This document shows positions 1 to 8,233 of a stretch of DNA of 64,000 nt, piece by piece; within the stretch, counting starts at the first letter, position 1; every line of letters begins with the position of its first letter. The stretch comes from Algoriphagus yeomjeoni (GTDB taxonomy: Bacteria > Bacteroidota > Bacteroidia > Cytophagales > Cyclobacteriaceae), in NCBI RefSeq assembly GCF_003259505.1, contig NZ_QLLK01000007.1, positions 124,001 to 188,000 of the forward strand, read 5' to 3'. The notes below the pieces were generated by a model. The model made no database searches. It was not told the origin of the DNA and saw nothing but the letters and a program-made list of their open reading frames with translations. A program made the translations under genes and the position numbers.

Positions 1-657
1 CTATTCATAGGAATTTTCCCCAATCCAGATTTCAAAGAAAACAGCTTATATCCAGTTACTTCCATCAACCCAGTCTCGGTGACTTATGATGCTTTAATTG
101 CCAAAAATGGAGTTTTACCTTCTGAGGAAGTTTTCAATTTGGCTATCCAAGGATGGGACAAAATGAAAGATAATCTCAAGTCAAAAATACTGACAGTAAT
201 TGATTTCAGCCTTCCATCTACGGCAAAAAGAATGTGGATTATAGATCCTGAAAAAGGCGAAATTCTTTTAAATTCTGTGGTTTCTCACGGAAGAAACTCA
301 GGAGATTTGATGGCAAAAACTTTCTCAAATATTCCAGAATCCTTCAAAAGTAGCCTTGGTTTTTACAAGACTGCCGAAACATATTCAGGTAAACATGGCT
401 ATTCTCTTCGACTTGATGGACTAGAAAAAGGCTTCAATGATCAAGCAAGAAACCGGGCAATTGTGATTCATGGTGCTGATTATGCCAAAGAGGATTTTGC
501 TAAGTCTGTCGGTAGATTGGGAAGAAGTCTAGGTTGTCCAGCACTTCCTACCGAGCTTTCTGCACAAGCTATAGATCTCATCAAAGATGGTTCTTTACTT
601 TTTATCTTCGGAAAAGACGACAATTACTTAGCCAAATCAAGCCTCATTAAGGCTTGA
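1..657 (+). CDS. Murein L,D-transpeptidase catalytic-domain protein (YkuD_2 type), 5' partial
   Basis: The frame is open from base 1, so the gene starts left of the window; the GTG at 79 is an internal codon rather than a likely start, because codons before it also read as protein. Visible landmarks are an HGRNSG segment, IVIHGADYA, and GRSLGCPALP with the presumed catalytic Cys (codon 179 of the visible part). This pattern is that of the YkuD_2 (PF13645) family of exported L,D-transpeptidase-like proteins common in Bacteroidota. The expected role is 3-3 cross-linking or anchoring at peptidoglycan in the periplasm. Its 3' end overlaps the convergent L,D-transpeptidase gene by 21 bp. Family call is firm; substrate is not known. 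Confidence 0.85.
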   Translation, partial: LFIGIFPNPDFKENSLYPVTSINPVSVTYDALIAKNGVLPSEEVFNLAIQGWDKMKDNLKSKILTVIDFSLPSTAKRMWIIDPEKGEILLNSVVSHGRNSGDLMAKTFSNIPESFKSSLGFYKTAETYSGKHGYSLRLDGLEKGFNDQARNRAIVIHGADYAKEDFAKSVGRLGRSLGCPALPTELSAQAIDLIKDGSLLFIFGKDDNYLAKSSLIKA

Positions 658-670
658 TTTGGTGTTTTTT
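632..670 (+). terminator. Rho-independent terminator inside overlapping gene ends
   Basis: A perfect 13-bp stem (CCAAATCAAGCCT at 632-644 with AGGCTTGATTTGG at 650-662), a 5-nt loop and a T-rich tail to 670. It contains the stop codons of both convergent genes. The T tract suits plus-strand termination only; on the minus strand no T run follows. Confidence 0.8.
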
Positions 671-2292
671 AGCGCTTTCAATAGGGCTGAATCTCTTTCA
701 TATACATCAGATCGGAAATTAGCTTTCCCATCTTTTCCAGCCCAAAAAGTCATGTAAACTAACACGACAGGGATTTCTCTATCCAACTCCACTACTTCCT
801 CATTCATCTGATGCATGGCCGTTTGGATCTTTTCATCATCCCAAGAACTATCGTTCAATAAGATTTTCGCGAATTGATCTGGATTCTGAATTCTGATACA
901 TCCGTGACTTAGTGCTCTTGTTTCCCGCTCAAATAGGTTTCTGGCAGGTGTGTCATGTATGTAAATATTGTAATCGTTAGGGAACATAAATTTCACCAGA
1001 CCTAGGGAATTATCTCCTCCTGGCTTCTGTCTTACTCTATAGCCAGTTTCTTTGGCCAAATTGACTTTTGAAGCCTTTACTACTTCTCCGCTTCCGCTAA
1101 CTATCTCCATGTTTTTCTGAGCCAAATAATTTGGATTTTTTTCTATTGAAGGAATTATCTCATCATTGGTAATCGATTCAGGAATGTTCCAATACGGACT
1201 AAATACGATGTAACTCATCGGTGCCATGAATGTCGGTGACTCGTTGTATTCTTTTCCCACAATCACTTTTGCGGTGAAAGCAGTATCCTGTTTTTTCAAG
1301 TAGTCCAACTGGTAGTTGGCAATGTTCACGAGTACCATCTCCTGATCCCAATCCATCTTTGGCATCCAACGCAGCCGCTCCATATTTATGGAAGCAATAT
1401 CGATGAGATTTTGAGGGCTATTGTTTAATGATTCTGCAACCAAAGAGCCGATCACCCCATCAGGATTCATACCATTTGACATCTGATACTTCTGAAGACC
1501 TGCAAACATAGTAGAATCAAAAAGTGTAGGGTCTTCCATATCGTATGGCTTCAATACATCCCAAAATATCAATCGCTTTCGCAAAGCTGGAATAGCTGAA
1601 TGCTTCTCTCCTACTTTAATAGCTCCTTCTACTTTAGCAAAATCCCAAGTCAGCGTATCATTTTTCTGAATCTCATAAAGCTCCTCAATGGCTTCTCTTC
1701 CTTTGGCATACAACGCTGAACTTGGATATAAACTTTCAAAAGTCTTTTCAACGGAGCTTCCATTCGCAACCTCTTCAAGAAGTGCAGTATAACTCACATC
1801 GGTTTCTTTCTCCTCAAACTTCCAGTTAGGATCCAGGCTGGATGGGTTTATTTTTCCAAATTCCAAGTCATGGGCTAAGTTGAAAAATCCATCTGTGAGC
1901 AAAAGCTCCAACTTTACTTTTTCTTCTGAGGTTAAATTTCTGAATTTCTTATCCTCGTCATCTGGATTAGACGACTTAGCATAGATCTCATTAATATTGT
2001 AGTCATCTGGCAACAAGCCATCATATTTGGAGTTTTCTATCTGGGTGAGCATTTCTTCGCCAGCACCCGAAAGTGAGCCATTAAAAAGCCAAACCTCCAT
2101 ATATTCTCTAGAGGCATAAAAGCTTTGAATTTCGGAAGCATAATTCGAAGTGGCTAGAACACCACTCTCTCCTCCATTAAGATTTGCCTGCAGCTCATCT
2201 TTCAAGTCAGATCTACGCTGATTAAAAAACCAGACTGATCCGATGACTAGGATAAAGACTGCCACGATTGGGATAATTATTTTCTTATTCAT
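637..2292 (-). CDS. L,D-transpeptidase, YcbB/LdtD-like, membrane anchored
   Basis: A 551-residue protein with one N-terminal hydrophobic anchor (about residues 5-24) followed by a charged stretch. Order of parts: scaffold region (about 50-230), a peptidoglycan-binding-like segment (LQKYQMSNGMNPDGVIG, about 270-290), then the YkuD catalytic domain with SHGCIRIQ (His463, Cys465). The family makes 3-3 (mDAP-mDAP) cross-links in periplasmic peptidoglycan by Cys-acyl chemistry. A paralogue of the same size lies 225 bp upstream, so the pair looks like an old tandem duplication. The last codons run into the neighbouring convergent gene. Family assignment is secure; in vivo role (cross-linking or anchoring) is inferred. 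Confidence 0.92.
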   Translation of the reverse strand: MNKKIIIPIVAVFILVIGSVWFFNQRRSDLKDELQANLNGGESGVLATSNYASEIQSFYASREYMEVWLFNGSLSGAGEEMLTQIENSKYDGLLPDDYNINEIYAKSSNPDDEDKKFRNLTSEEKVKLELLLTDGFFNLAHDLEFGKINPSSLDPNWKFEEKETDVSYTALLEEVANGSSVEKTFESLYPSSALYAKGREAIEELYEIQKNDTLTWDFAKVEGAIKVGEKHSAIPALRKRLIFWDVLKPYDMEDPTLFDSTMFAGLQKYQMSNGMNPDGVIGSLVAESLNNSPQNLIDIASINMERLRWMPKMDWDQEMVLVNIANYQLDYLKKQDTAFTAKVIVGKEYNESPTFMAPMSYIVFSPYWNIPESITNDEIIPSIEKNPNYLAQKNMEIVSGSGEVVKASKVNLAKETGYRVRQKPGGDNSLGLVKFMFPNDYNIYIHDTPARNLFERETRALSHGCIRIQNPDQFAKILLNDSSWDDEKIQTAMHQMNEEVVELDREIPVVLVYMTFWAGKDGKANFRSDVYERDSALLKALKNTKSSLNEA

Positions 2293-2480
2293 AAAAAGCG
2301 ATTTGTATCACCTTCCATTAGACAAAGTTCGTACGCTTAAAAATTCTAATCATTAAAAGCAGTAGATCTGAATACTTCTAATTCATTTTCAACACGTTAA
2401 GAAAAATTCAAATCATAAAGTAAAATCTGCTGAGACTGATCACTGCGACTGCAATTACCCAACTTGGGGTTCGAATTAGC

Positions 2481-2516
2481 TCTTTGTGTTTCCTTCGCGT
2501 GCTTTGTGGTTAAAAA
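2481..2516. repeat. Intergenic word-like repeat (CTTTGTGNNTCCTTCGCGTGCTTTG type)
   Basis: A pyrimidine-rich stretch between the two L,D-transpeptidase genes that repeats TTTGTG/TTCGCG/TTTGTG words about every 10-11 bases. Similar wording recurs at 10925-10966 and, more loosely, at 25828-25857 and 30546-30566. Confidence 0.4.
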
Positions 2517-2517
2517 A

Positions 2518-4158
2518 CTACTTCCGAAGAGCTTCCAAAACCTCAGCATCTCTATCGTAGATATCCTGACGGAAATGACCTTGTCCTTTGGAATCAGCCC
2601 AAAATGTCAAATAAAGTAACACGACTGGGATTTTCCGATCCAGCGTAACAATCTGCTCATGAGTTTGATGCATGGCCGTGTTAATCTTCGCAGGTGTCCA
2701 TGCAGCATCGCTTTTCAGCAACAACGCAGCAAAATCAGCCGGGTTCTGAATCCGAATACATCCATGACTGAGTGCCCGATCTTCCCTGGTAAACAGACTT
2801 CTGGCCGGCGTATCGTGAATGTAAACACTATGCTCATTTGGAAACATAAATTTCACCAATCCCAAGGAATTTGTAGCACCTGGCTTCTGCCTAACCATGT
2901 ACGGGATGGATTTCCCACTCCAATTTACCGTCGATGGGTCAACGGATTTGCCAGAGAAAGTCACCACTTCCATATTTTTCTGAGTAAGATAATTCGGATT
3001 TTTTCGCACTGCTGGCATCACTTCATTTCTCACGATGGAAGTTGGAAGATTCCAATACGGACTAAAAACGATGTAACTCATCGCAGATGAAAAAATTGGG
3101 GATTCATGATATTTCTTGCCTACGATCACTCGTGTAGAAAAAAGTGTATCTCGGTTATTCAAGTAATCCAATTGATAGTTTGCAATATTAACCAAGATCA
3201 TTTCTGCACTACGAAGCGTGTCGGGAAGCCAGCGAAGTCGTTCCATATTCACCGACGCCTTGTCGATCAAAGCTGAGGGTGATTGATTTAAGGTATTAAT
3301 CGTGTTTTTACCCAATGCCCCGTCAGGTTCTAGGCCATTTCTTTGTTGGAATTTCTGAACAGCCAAAAACATGGTAGAGTCATACTGCTTTTCATCTTCA
3401 AAAACGTAAGGTTCCAAAAATTTCCAAAAAGCCAAACGCTCTCTCAAGTTTGGAATTCCTCCATGAGTCTCCCCAACTTTAATAGTTTTCGAGACTTTTA
3501 CTGCTTTCCAGTTTAGCGTATCCTGCTTGCGGATTTCATCCAATGCTCGAATCACCTCACGCCCTTTTTTATAGATGGTCATAATTGGGTAGAGCGTTTC
3601 AAGCGTTTGTCTGATTTGCTTTCTCTCCGCTGCAATTTCAAGCAACTCATTGTAAGAGACTTTTGCCTCTTTAGCTTTGATTTCCCAATCTCCCGCCAGA
3701 GATTGAGGATTCACTTTACCAATTTCCAAGTTTGCAGCCAGTCTGAAAAAAGCGTCAGAAAGCAACAAGTCCAAGTCTGCCAAATCATCTAAGTCATTGG
3801 AAATCTTTTGCTTCTTGTTGTACTCAAATTGAGTGAAAAATACATTTATTAGGTTCAAATGGTAATCTTCTGGATTCAGTCCGTCAAACTTGCTTTGCAT
3901 AATCTCAAACCGAAGTTCATACGCCAATTCTGTAAGCGCACCTCTTTCTATCCAAGCGGGGCTGAAAAGACGATTTGAATAAAATTGATGTATTTCGCCT
4001 TTGGCAAAAAGCTCATTCTGGCGCACATTTAATGGAACATCTGGCTGGTCTAGCTCTAACCTGATTCTGATATTATCCTGTAAATCTGTAGTTTGAGCAA
4101 CACAAAAAAGCCCCGGAGCAAAACTCAGGAGCAGTAATAACAGCAGGTGCTTGTGCAT
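2518..4158 (-). CDS. L,D-transpeptidase, YcbB/LdtD-like, secreted
   Basis: A 546-residue protein from the ATG at 4158; a longer reading from TTG at 4185 would add nine residues before a clear signal peptide (MHKHLLLLLLLSFAPG...VAQ), so the ATG is preferred. Same layout as its 551-residue neighbour: scaffold region, peptidoglycan-binding-like segment (about 260-285), YkuD domain with SHGCIRIQ (His465, Cys467). The start lies 13 bp after the kdsA stop, so it is probably last or second last in the kds operon. The difference from the paralogue is the N-terminus: cleavable signal here, membrane anchor there, so the two enzymes may act at different places. Function by family; division of labour is inference. 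Confidence 0.9.
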   Translation of the reverse strand: MHKHLLLLLLLSFAPGLFCVAQTTDLQDNIRIRLELDQPDVPLNVRQNELFAKGEIHQFYSNRLFSPAWIERGALTELAYELRFEIMQSKFDGLNPEDYHLNLINVFFTQFEYNKKQKISNDLDDLADLDLLLSDAFFRLAANLEIGKVNPQSLAGDWEIKAKEAKVSYNELLEIAAERKQIRQTLETLYPIMTIYKKGREVIRALDEIRKQDTLNWKAVKVSKTIKVGETHGGIPNLRERLAFWKFLEPYVFEDEKQYDSTMFLAVQKFQQRNGLEPDGALGKNTINTLNQSPSALIDKASVNMERLRWLPDTLRSAEMILVNIANYQLDYLNNRDTLFSTRVIVGKKYHESPIFSSAMSYIVFSPYWNLPTSIVRNEVMPAVRKNPNYLTQKNMEVVTFSGKSVDPSTVNWSGKSIPYMVRQKPGATNSLGLVKFMFPNEHSVYIHDTPARSLFTREDRALSHGCIRIQNPADFAALLLKSDAAWTPAKINTAMHQTHEQIVTLDRKIPVVLLYLTFWADSKGQGHFRQDIYDRDAEVLEALRK

Positions 4159-4171
4159 AAATTTGAACTGA

Positions 4172-5020
4172 TTATTCAACTTCAAAATCCTGATACTTTC
4201 TTCCCAGCGTCCAGGCTTCTTTTAGCATTTCCAGAAATCCGCCCATTTTATGCAGTGGGATCAAATTTGGCCCATCGCTCAATGCTTTGGACGGATCTGG
4301 ATGTGTTTCTATAAAGAATCCATCGATGCCCGTAGCTGCCGCGGCTCTTGCCAAAATCGGAGCAAACTCACGCTGACCTCCACTACTTCCGCCTTGTCCA
4401 CCTGGCTGCTGCACAGAATGGGTAATGTCAAAAACTACGGGTGCAAACTGACGCATGATCGGTAATCCTCGCATATCAACGACAAGATTATGGTAGCCAA
4501 GAGAAAAACCTCTCTCTGTAAGACAAACATTCTCATTTCCAGTTGACCTCACTTTGCTAACAGCGTATTGCATATCCTCGGGAGCCATAAACTGTCCACG
4601 CTTGATTTTGACAGCTTTTCCACTTTCGCCGGCCGCTAAGAGCAAATCCGTCTGTCGACAAAGAAATGCTGGAATCTGAAGCACATCCACCACTTCAGCC
4701 ACATCCTTCACCTGATAGCTTTCATGAATATCTGTCACCAACGGTACGTTCAAAGCATTTCCTACGCGCTGTAAAACTTCCAGCGATTTATCCATTCCTA
4801 TACTTCGAAATGAACCTGAAGAAGTACGGTTTGCTTTATCAAATGAAGCTTTAAAAACATAGGAGAATCCATGCTGTTCCGCCCATTCTTTTACTTTAGT
4901 TCCTATTTCGAGGCAAATATCAAAGCTTTCTACGGCACATGGCCCAGCGAATAAAACAGGTTTCTCTTTGCCTAAAATCACCGAATCAGTGATCCGCATA
5001 GGTTTATTATTTCTTGTCAT
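4172..5020 (-). CDS. kdsA: 3-deoxy-8-phosphooctulonate synthase
   Basis: Condenses arabinose-5-phosphate with phosphoenolpyruvate to Kdo-8-phosphate, the first committed step for the inner-core sugar of lipopolysaccharide. At 282 residues it has normal length. Diagnostic segments: LFAGPCAVES near residue 25, FKASFDKANRTS near 57, VTDIH, and the C-terminal FIETHPDPSKALSDGPN. It overlaps kdsC by 14 bp, indicating translational coupling. The AGPC segment retains the Cys that is the metal ligand in metal-dependent KdsA enzymes. Confidence 0.96.
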   Translation of the reverse strand: MTRNNKPMRITDSVILGKEKPVLFAGPCAVESFDICLEIGTKVKEWAEQHGFSYVFKASFDKANRTSSGSFRSIGMDKSLEVLQRVGNALNVPLVTDIHESYQVKDVAEVVDVLQIPAFLCRQTDLLLAAGESGKAVKIKRGQFMAPEDMQYAVSKVRSTGNENVCLTERGFSLGYHNLVVDMRGLPIMRQFAPVVFDITHSVQQPGGQGGSSGGQREFAPILARAAAATGIDGFFIETHPDPSKALSDGPNLIPLHKMGGFLEMLKEAWTLGRKYQDFEVE

Positions 5021-5591
5021 TTTCCTTTTGGGATAAAGTGTTAATTAATGGAACTAGCTGCTCGTTGGCATGAAGGAGAATATCTCCCACTTCACGAAAA
5101 ACACCTTCTCCTCCTTTAAATCTAGAAACATAGTGCGCAATCGGCTTCACGTATTCCATCGCATCGCTAGAAACTACCGCCAAGCCTACACGTGATAAAA
5201 TTGGCAAATCAATCAGGTCATCGCCAATATATGCCACTTCCTCAGCCTGAAGCTCAAGGGTCTCTAACACCTCATTAAACTTTTTACCCTTATTCTTAAC
5301 TCCGTGGTAGTGAAAATCAAACTTGAGTTCCTCGCAGCGGTTTTGTACCACATACGATTCTCTGCCGGTGATTGCGCCCACCATAAGGCCGCTTTTCCGA
5401 AGGTGGTAAACGATCAAGCCATCTTTGACATTAAATTTTTTGAACTCCAGCTTATTATCATCATAGATAATCCCACCGTCAGTCATCACACCGTCGATGT
5501 CAGTGATGATCAATTTTATTTTAGCGGCTCTTTCCCAAACATCTTCAGAAATGTGAGCGAAGTATTCAGCTATTATTTTTTCTGTTTCCAT
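5007..5591 (-). CDS. kdsC: 3-deoxy-D-manno-octulosonate 8-phosphate phosphatase (HAD family)
   Basis: Removes phosphate from Kdo-8-phosphate, the step after KdsA. The 194-residue protein has the HAD motifs in order: LIITDIDGVMTDG (nucleophile Asp and second Asp), VGAITGRES (motif II Thr), KNKGKK region (motif III Lys) and YIGDDLIDLP (motif IV). It has no cap domain, as usual for the tetrameric KdsC subfamily. It overlaps kdsA downstream by 14 bp and the GNAT-nitrilase gene upstream by 19 bp, so the three genes are almost certainly one transcript. Confidence 0.95.
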   Translation of the reverse strand: METEKIIAEYFAHISEDVWERAAKIKLIITDIDGVMTDGGIIYDDNKLEFKKFNVKDGLIVYHLRKSGLMVGAITGRESYVVQNRCEELKFDFHYHGVKNKGKKFNEVLETLELQAEEVAYIGDDLIDLPILSRVGLAVVSSDAMEYVKPIAHYVSRFKGGEGVFREVGDILLHANEQLVPLINTLSQKENDKK

Positions 5592-7114
5592 TGGATAGAA
5601 TAAAGGTCGAGTCTTCTTTGCTCGAGGTTTCGTACACTTCCTGCTTTTCTCTGCTTAGTCAAAAGATCCAAGTCTACATCGGCAACGATAATAGTTTCTT
5701 CATTTTCTGAAGCCATGGCTACTACGGCATCGTGTGGAAAAGAGAAATCTGAAGGTGAGTAAATCGCAGCCTGAGAATACTGAATATCCATATTCTCTAC
5801 TTTCGGTAGATTGCCTACAGATCCTGTGATGGCCACGTAGCATTCATTCTCAATTGCCCTAGACTTTGCACAGGTATTCACACGAAGGAAGGCATTCTTA
5901 GTATCTGTCCAAAAAGGAACGAACATAATGTCCATTTCCTGCTCAGCGAGGATTCTTCCCAATTCTGGAAATTCCACATCATAACAAATTAAAATTCCAA
6001 TTCTTCCTGCATCGGTATCGAAGACATTGATCCCATTTCCACCCTGTAAACCCCAGTAGGAAGCCTCATCAGGAGTGATGTGAAGCTTGTATTGCTTATC
6101 TTGCGTACCGTCTCTGCGGCAGAGGTAACTCACATTTCGTAGCTTTTTCCCATCATACTCAGGCATGGAGCCAGCGACAATATTCACGTTATAAGAAACC
6201 GCCAGATCGCTCATTCTACTGATAATCTCGTCAGTATAATCTGCCAGATTACGGATTGCTTCAGAGGCATCCATATCGTTGAATTCAGCTAAAAGCGGTG
6301 CATTGAAGAATTCAGGTAGAAGGCAAAAATCCGATTTGTATCCAGAAACTGTATCCACGAAAAACTCCACCTGCTGCATCAAATCATCCACATTGGAGAA
6401 GCGACGCATCTTCCATTGAACTAAGCCTAAGCGTACGATCGACTTCTTATTACCGATTAGCTTCTCGTCCTTTTCATAATAAATATTGATCCACTCAAGT
6501 AGTGTGGCATATGCTCTTGAATCCGTATCAGAAGGCAAATACTTAGTAATTACTTTCCGTACGTGGAATTCATTTGCCAGCTGGAAAGACAAAACCGAAT
6601 CAAAAATCTCCTTGTTTTTGACCAGATCTATGTATTTCCTCGGTGTCATCTCATCGGCATAATTGGTGTATCCGGGGATTCTCCCGCCAGCAATGATAGA
6701 CCGCAGATTGAGGTTCTCACAAAGCTCCTTTCGCACATCATACAATCTACGTCCAAGTCTCATACCTCTATAGTCGGTATGTACAAAAACATCCGTCCCA
6801 TACAGCGTATCGCCCTCCATGTCATGTGTGTCGAATTTGCCAAAACCTGTGATCTGATCGTAGGTATGGTTGTCCCCAAACTTATTGTAATCGACCACCA
6901 AACTCATGGCAGCTGCTACTACTTTGCCGTTATCTTCTATCGCAATTTGACCTTCAGGGAATGCTTTTAGTTGGTTTTTAAGCTCTTCTTTAGTCCAAGC
7001 CCCACCTTGATTTTTATATATGGAAACCATGATTTCCCGGATATCATCGTAATCCGAGAGTTTAATATTTCTAAGCTTTAGCCTATGCTCTAGCTCTTCT
7101 TTTTGCTTGCTCAT
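5573..7114 (-). CDS. Fusion protein: GNAT acetyltransferase + carbon-nitrogen hydrolase
   Basis: A 513-residue cytoplasmic protein. Residues about 10-200 read as a GNAT domain with the acetyl-CoA loop in GTDVFVHTDYRGMRLGRRLY. Residues about 225-505 read as a nitrilase-superfamily amidase with the triad Glu268 (LLPEFFNAP), Lys343 (QYKLHITPDE) and Cys377 (LICYDVEFPE), all present. This fusion is a recognised conserved architecture in Bacteroidota and other bacteria, but its substrate is unknown to me; an omega-amidase or N-acyl-amide role is possible. It heads the operon with kdsC and kdsA, overlapping kdsC by 19 bp. A TAATTTTG element sits only 4 bp before its ATG. Confidence 0.9.
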   Translation of the reverse strand: MSKQKEELEHRLKLRNIKLSDYDDIREIMVSIYKNQGGAWTKEELKNQLKAFPEGQIAIEDNGKVVAAAMSLVVDYNKFGDNHTYDQITGFGKFDTHDMEGDTLYGTDVFVHTDYRGMRLGRRLYDVRKELCENLNLRSIIAGGRIPGYTNYADEMTPRKYIDLVKNKEIFDSVLSFQLANEFHVRKVITKYLPSDTDSRAYATLLEWINIYYEKDEKLIGNKKSIVRLGLVQWKMRRFSNVDDLMQQVEFFVDTVSGYKSDFCLLPEFFNAPLLAEFNDMDASEAIRNLADYTDEIISRMSDLAVSYNVNIVAGSMPEYDGKKLRNVSYLCRRDGTQDKQYKLHITPDEASYWGLQGGNGINVFDTDAGRIGILICYDVEFPELGRILAEQEMDIMFVPFWTDTKNAFLRVNTCAKSRAIENECYVAITGSVGNLPKVENMDIQYSQAAIYSPSDFSFPHDAVVAMASENEETIIVADVDLDLLTKQRKAGSVRNLEQRRLDLYSIQWKQKK

Positions 7115-7118
7115 GTTT

Positions 7119-7126
7119 CAAAATTA
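7119..7126 (-). promoter_or_regulatory. Candidate Bacteroidota -7 element (TAATTTTG)
   Basis: Matches the Bacteroidota sigma-A -7 consensus TAnnTTTG on the minus strand, ending 4 bases before the ATG at 7114. If used, the transcript would start within a few bases of the start codon. No good -33 TTG was found. Confidence 0.45.
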
Positions 7127-7278
7127 GCCAAATTCAATTAAATATCTCCATTCACTCCTATCCAACAAAAAGAAAGCGAACAATGCAAATGATTGCATGT
7201 TTTAACAGAATTATGGTACATTAAATGCAATTCTGGATTTGTTGTGCTAGAAGAAAAATCAAAGTAATGAAGATTTAA

Positions 7279-8181
7279 ATGCAGCAAGAAATAAAAGATG
7301 TGGCTGAGGAAAAAGCGCAAGGCTTTATCGAATGGATAGAGCAAGTATTCAATTATAGCCTAGTCAACCTTGGTGATTCTAAGCTAACTGTTGGTCTCGT
7401 CCTCACCTTAATTATCTCATTTGTAATACTTTTTATTGTCACTGAATGGATCAGAAGACTACTCGTCCACAAGATTTTAAACCGCTATCAGATCGATTCG
7501 GGTACCAGAGCATCTATCGGGATGATCGTCAAGTACGTACTCATTATGGCAGGCGTATTTTCCATTCTTCAGACTAACGGAGTTGACTTAAGTGCTTTCG
7601 GGATCCTGGCTGGTGCTCTTGGTGTAGGTATTGGTTTTGGTCTGCAAAACATCACAAATAATTTTATATCTGGACTTATCATCCTTTTTGAGCAGCCCAT
7701 AAAAGTCGGAGATAGAATTGAAGTGGGGGATGTTTCTGGAGATGTAATTAGAATATCTGCTCGATCCACCACCATTGTGACGAATGATAACATCACCATC
7801 ATAGTTCCAAACAGTCAATTTATTGACAGTCCTGTGATTAACTGGTCTCATAATGACCGAAATATTCGATTCAATTTCCCTGTAGGTGTATCTTATAAGG
7901 AGAACCCTGAAAAAATAAAAGGCATCCTTATCGAAGCCGCTAAAGAAAATGCTGGGGTTCTCAACACACCTGCTCCAGATGTACTTTTTGACAGTTATGG
8001 AGACAATAGCATCAATTTCACGCTCCGAGTATGGTCTTCAGAGTATATTAACAGGCCCAAAGTGCTGAAAAGCCAATTATATTATACAATCTTCAAAAAA
8101 TTTGGTGAGCAAGGAGTTGAGATACCATTCCCTCAACGAGATCTTCACCTTAAATCGGGGTTTGATAAGTTAGAAAATTAG
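7279..8181 (+). CDS. Small-conductance mechanosensitive channel (MscS family)
   Basis: A 300-residue inner-membrane protein that should open on membrane tension to release osmolytes. Three hydrophobic helices: about 37-58 (VGLVLTLIISFVILFIVT), 85-103, and the pore helix 109-130, rich in Gly/Ala (FGILAGALGVGIGFGLQN). The MscS signature GLQNITNNFISGLIILFEQPIKVGDRI follows directly, then the beta domain and an alpha/beta C-terminal domain ending with FPQRDLHLKS. Close to the E. coli MscS size. Monocistronic between a minus-strand operon and the next plus gene 52 bp downstream. Confidence 0.93.
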   Translation: MQQEIKDVAEEKAQGFIEWIEQVFNYSLVNLGDSKLTVGLVLTLIISFVILFIVTEWIRRLLVHKILNRYQIDSGTRASIGMIVKYVLIMAGVFSILQTNGVDLSAFGILAGALGVGIGFGLQNITNNFISGLIILFEQPIKVGDRIEVGDVSGDVIRISARSTTIVTNDNITIIVPNSQFIDSPVINWSHNDRNIRFNFPVGVSYKENPEKIKGILIEAAKENAGVLNTPAPDVLFDSYGDNSINFTLRVWSSEYINRPKVLKSQLYYTIFKKFGEQGVEIPFPQRDLHLKSGFDKLEN

Positions 8182-8233
8182 CCTAATTTTCAGCAACAAT
8201 CCCTTTGTTGAGAATATCATGTGAAGGCTTTCT

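Noticed and set aside
2659..3090. 143-codon plus-strand frame inside the second L,D-transpeptidase gene
   Set aside because: Antisense shadow of a conserved catalytic domain; no start context or family match.
7138..7344. Minus-strand frame across the 7.1-7.3 kb gap
   Set aside because: It overlaps the MscS start and has no protein-like pattern.
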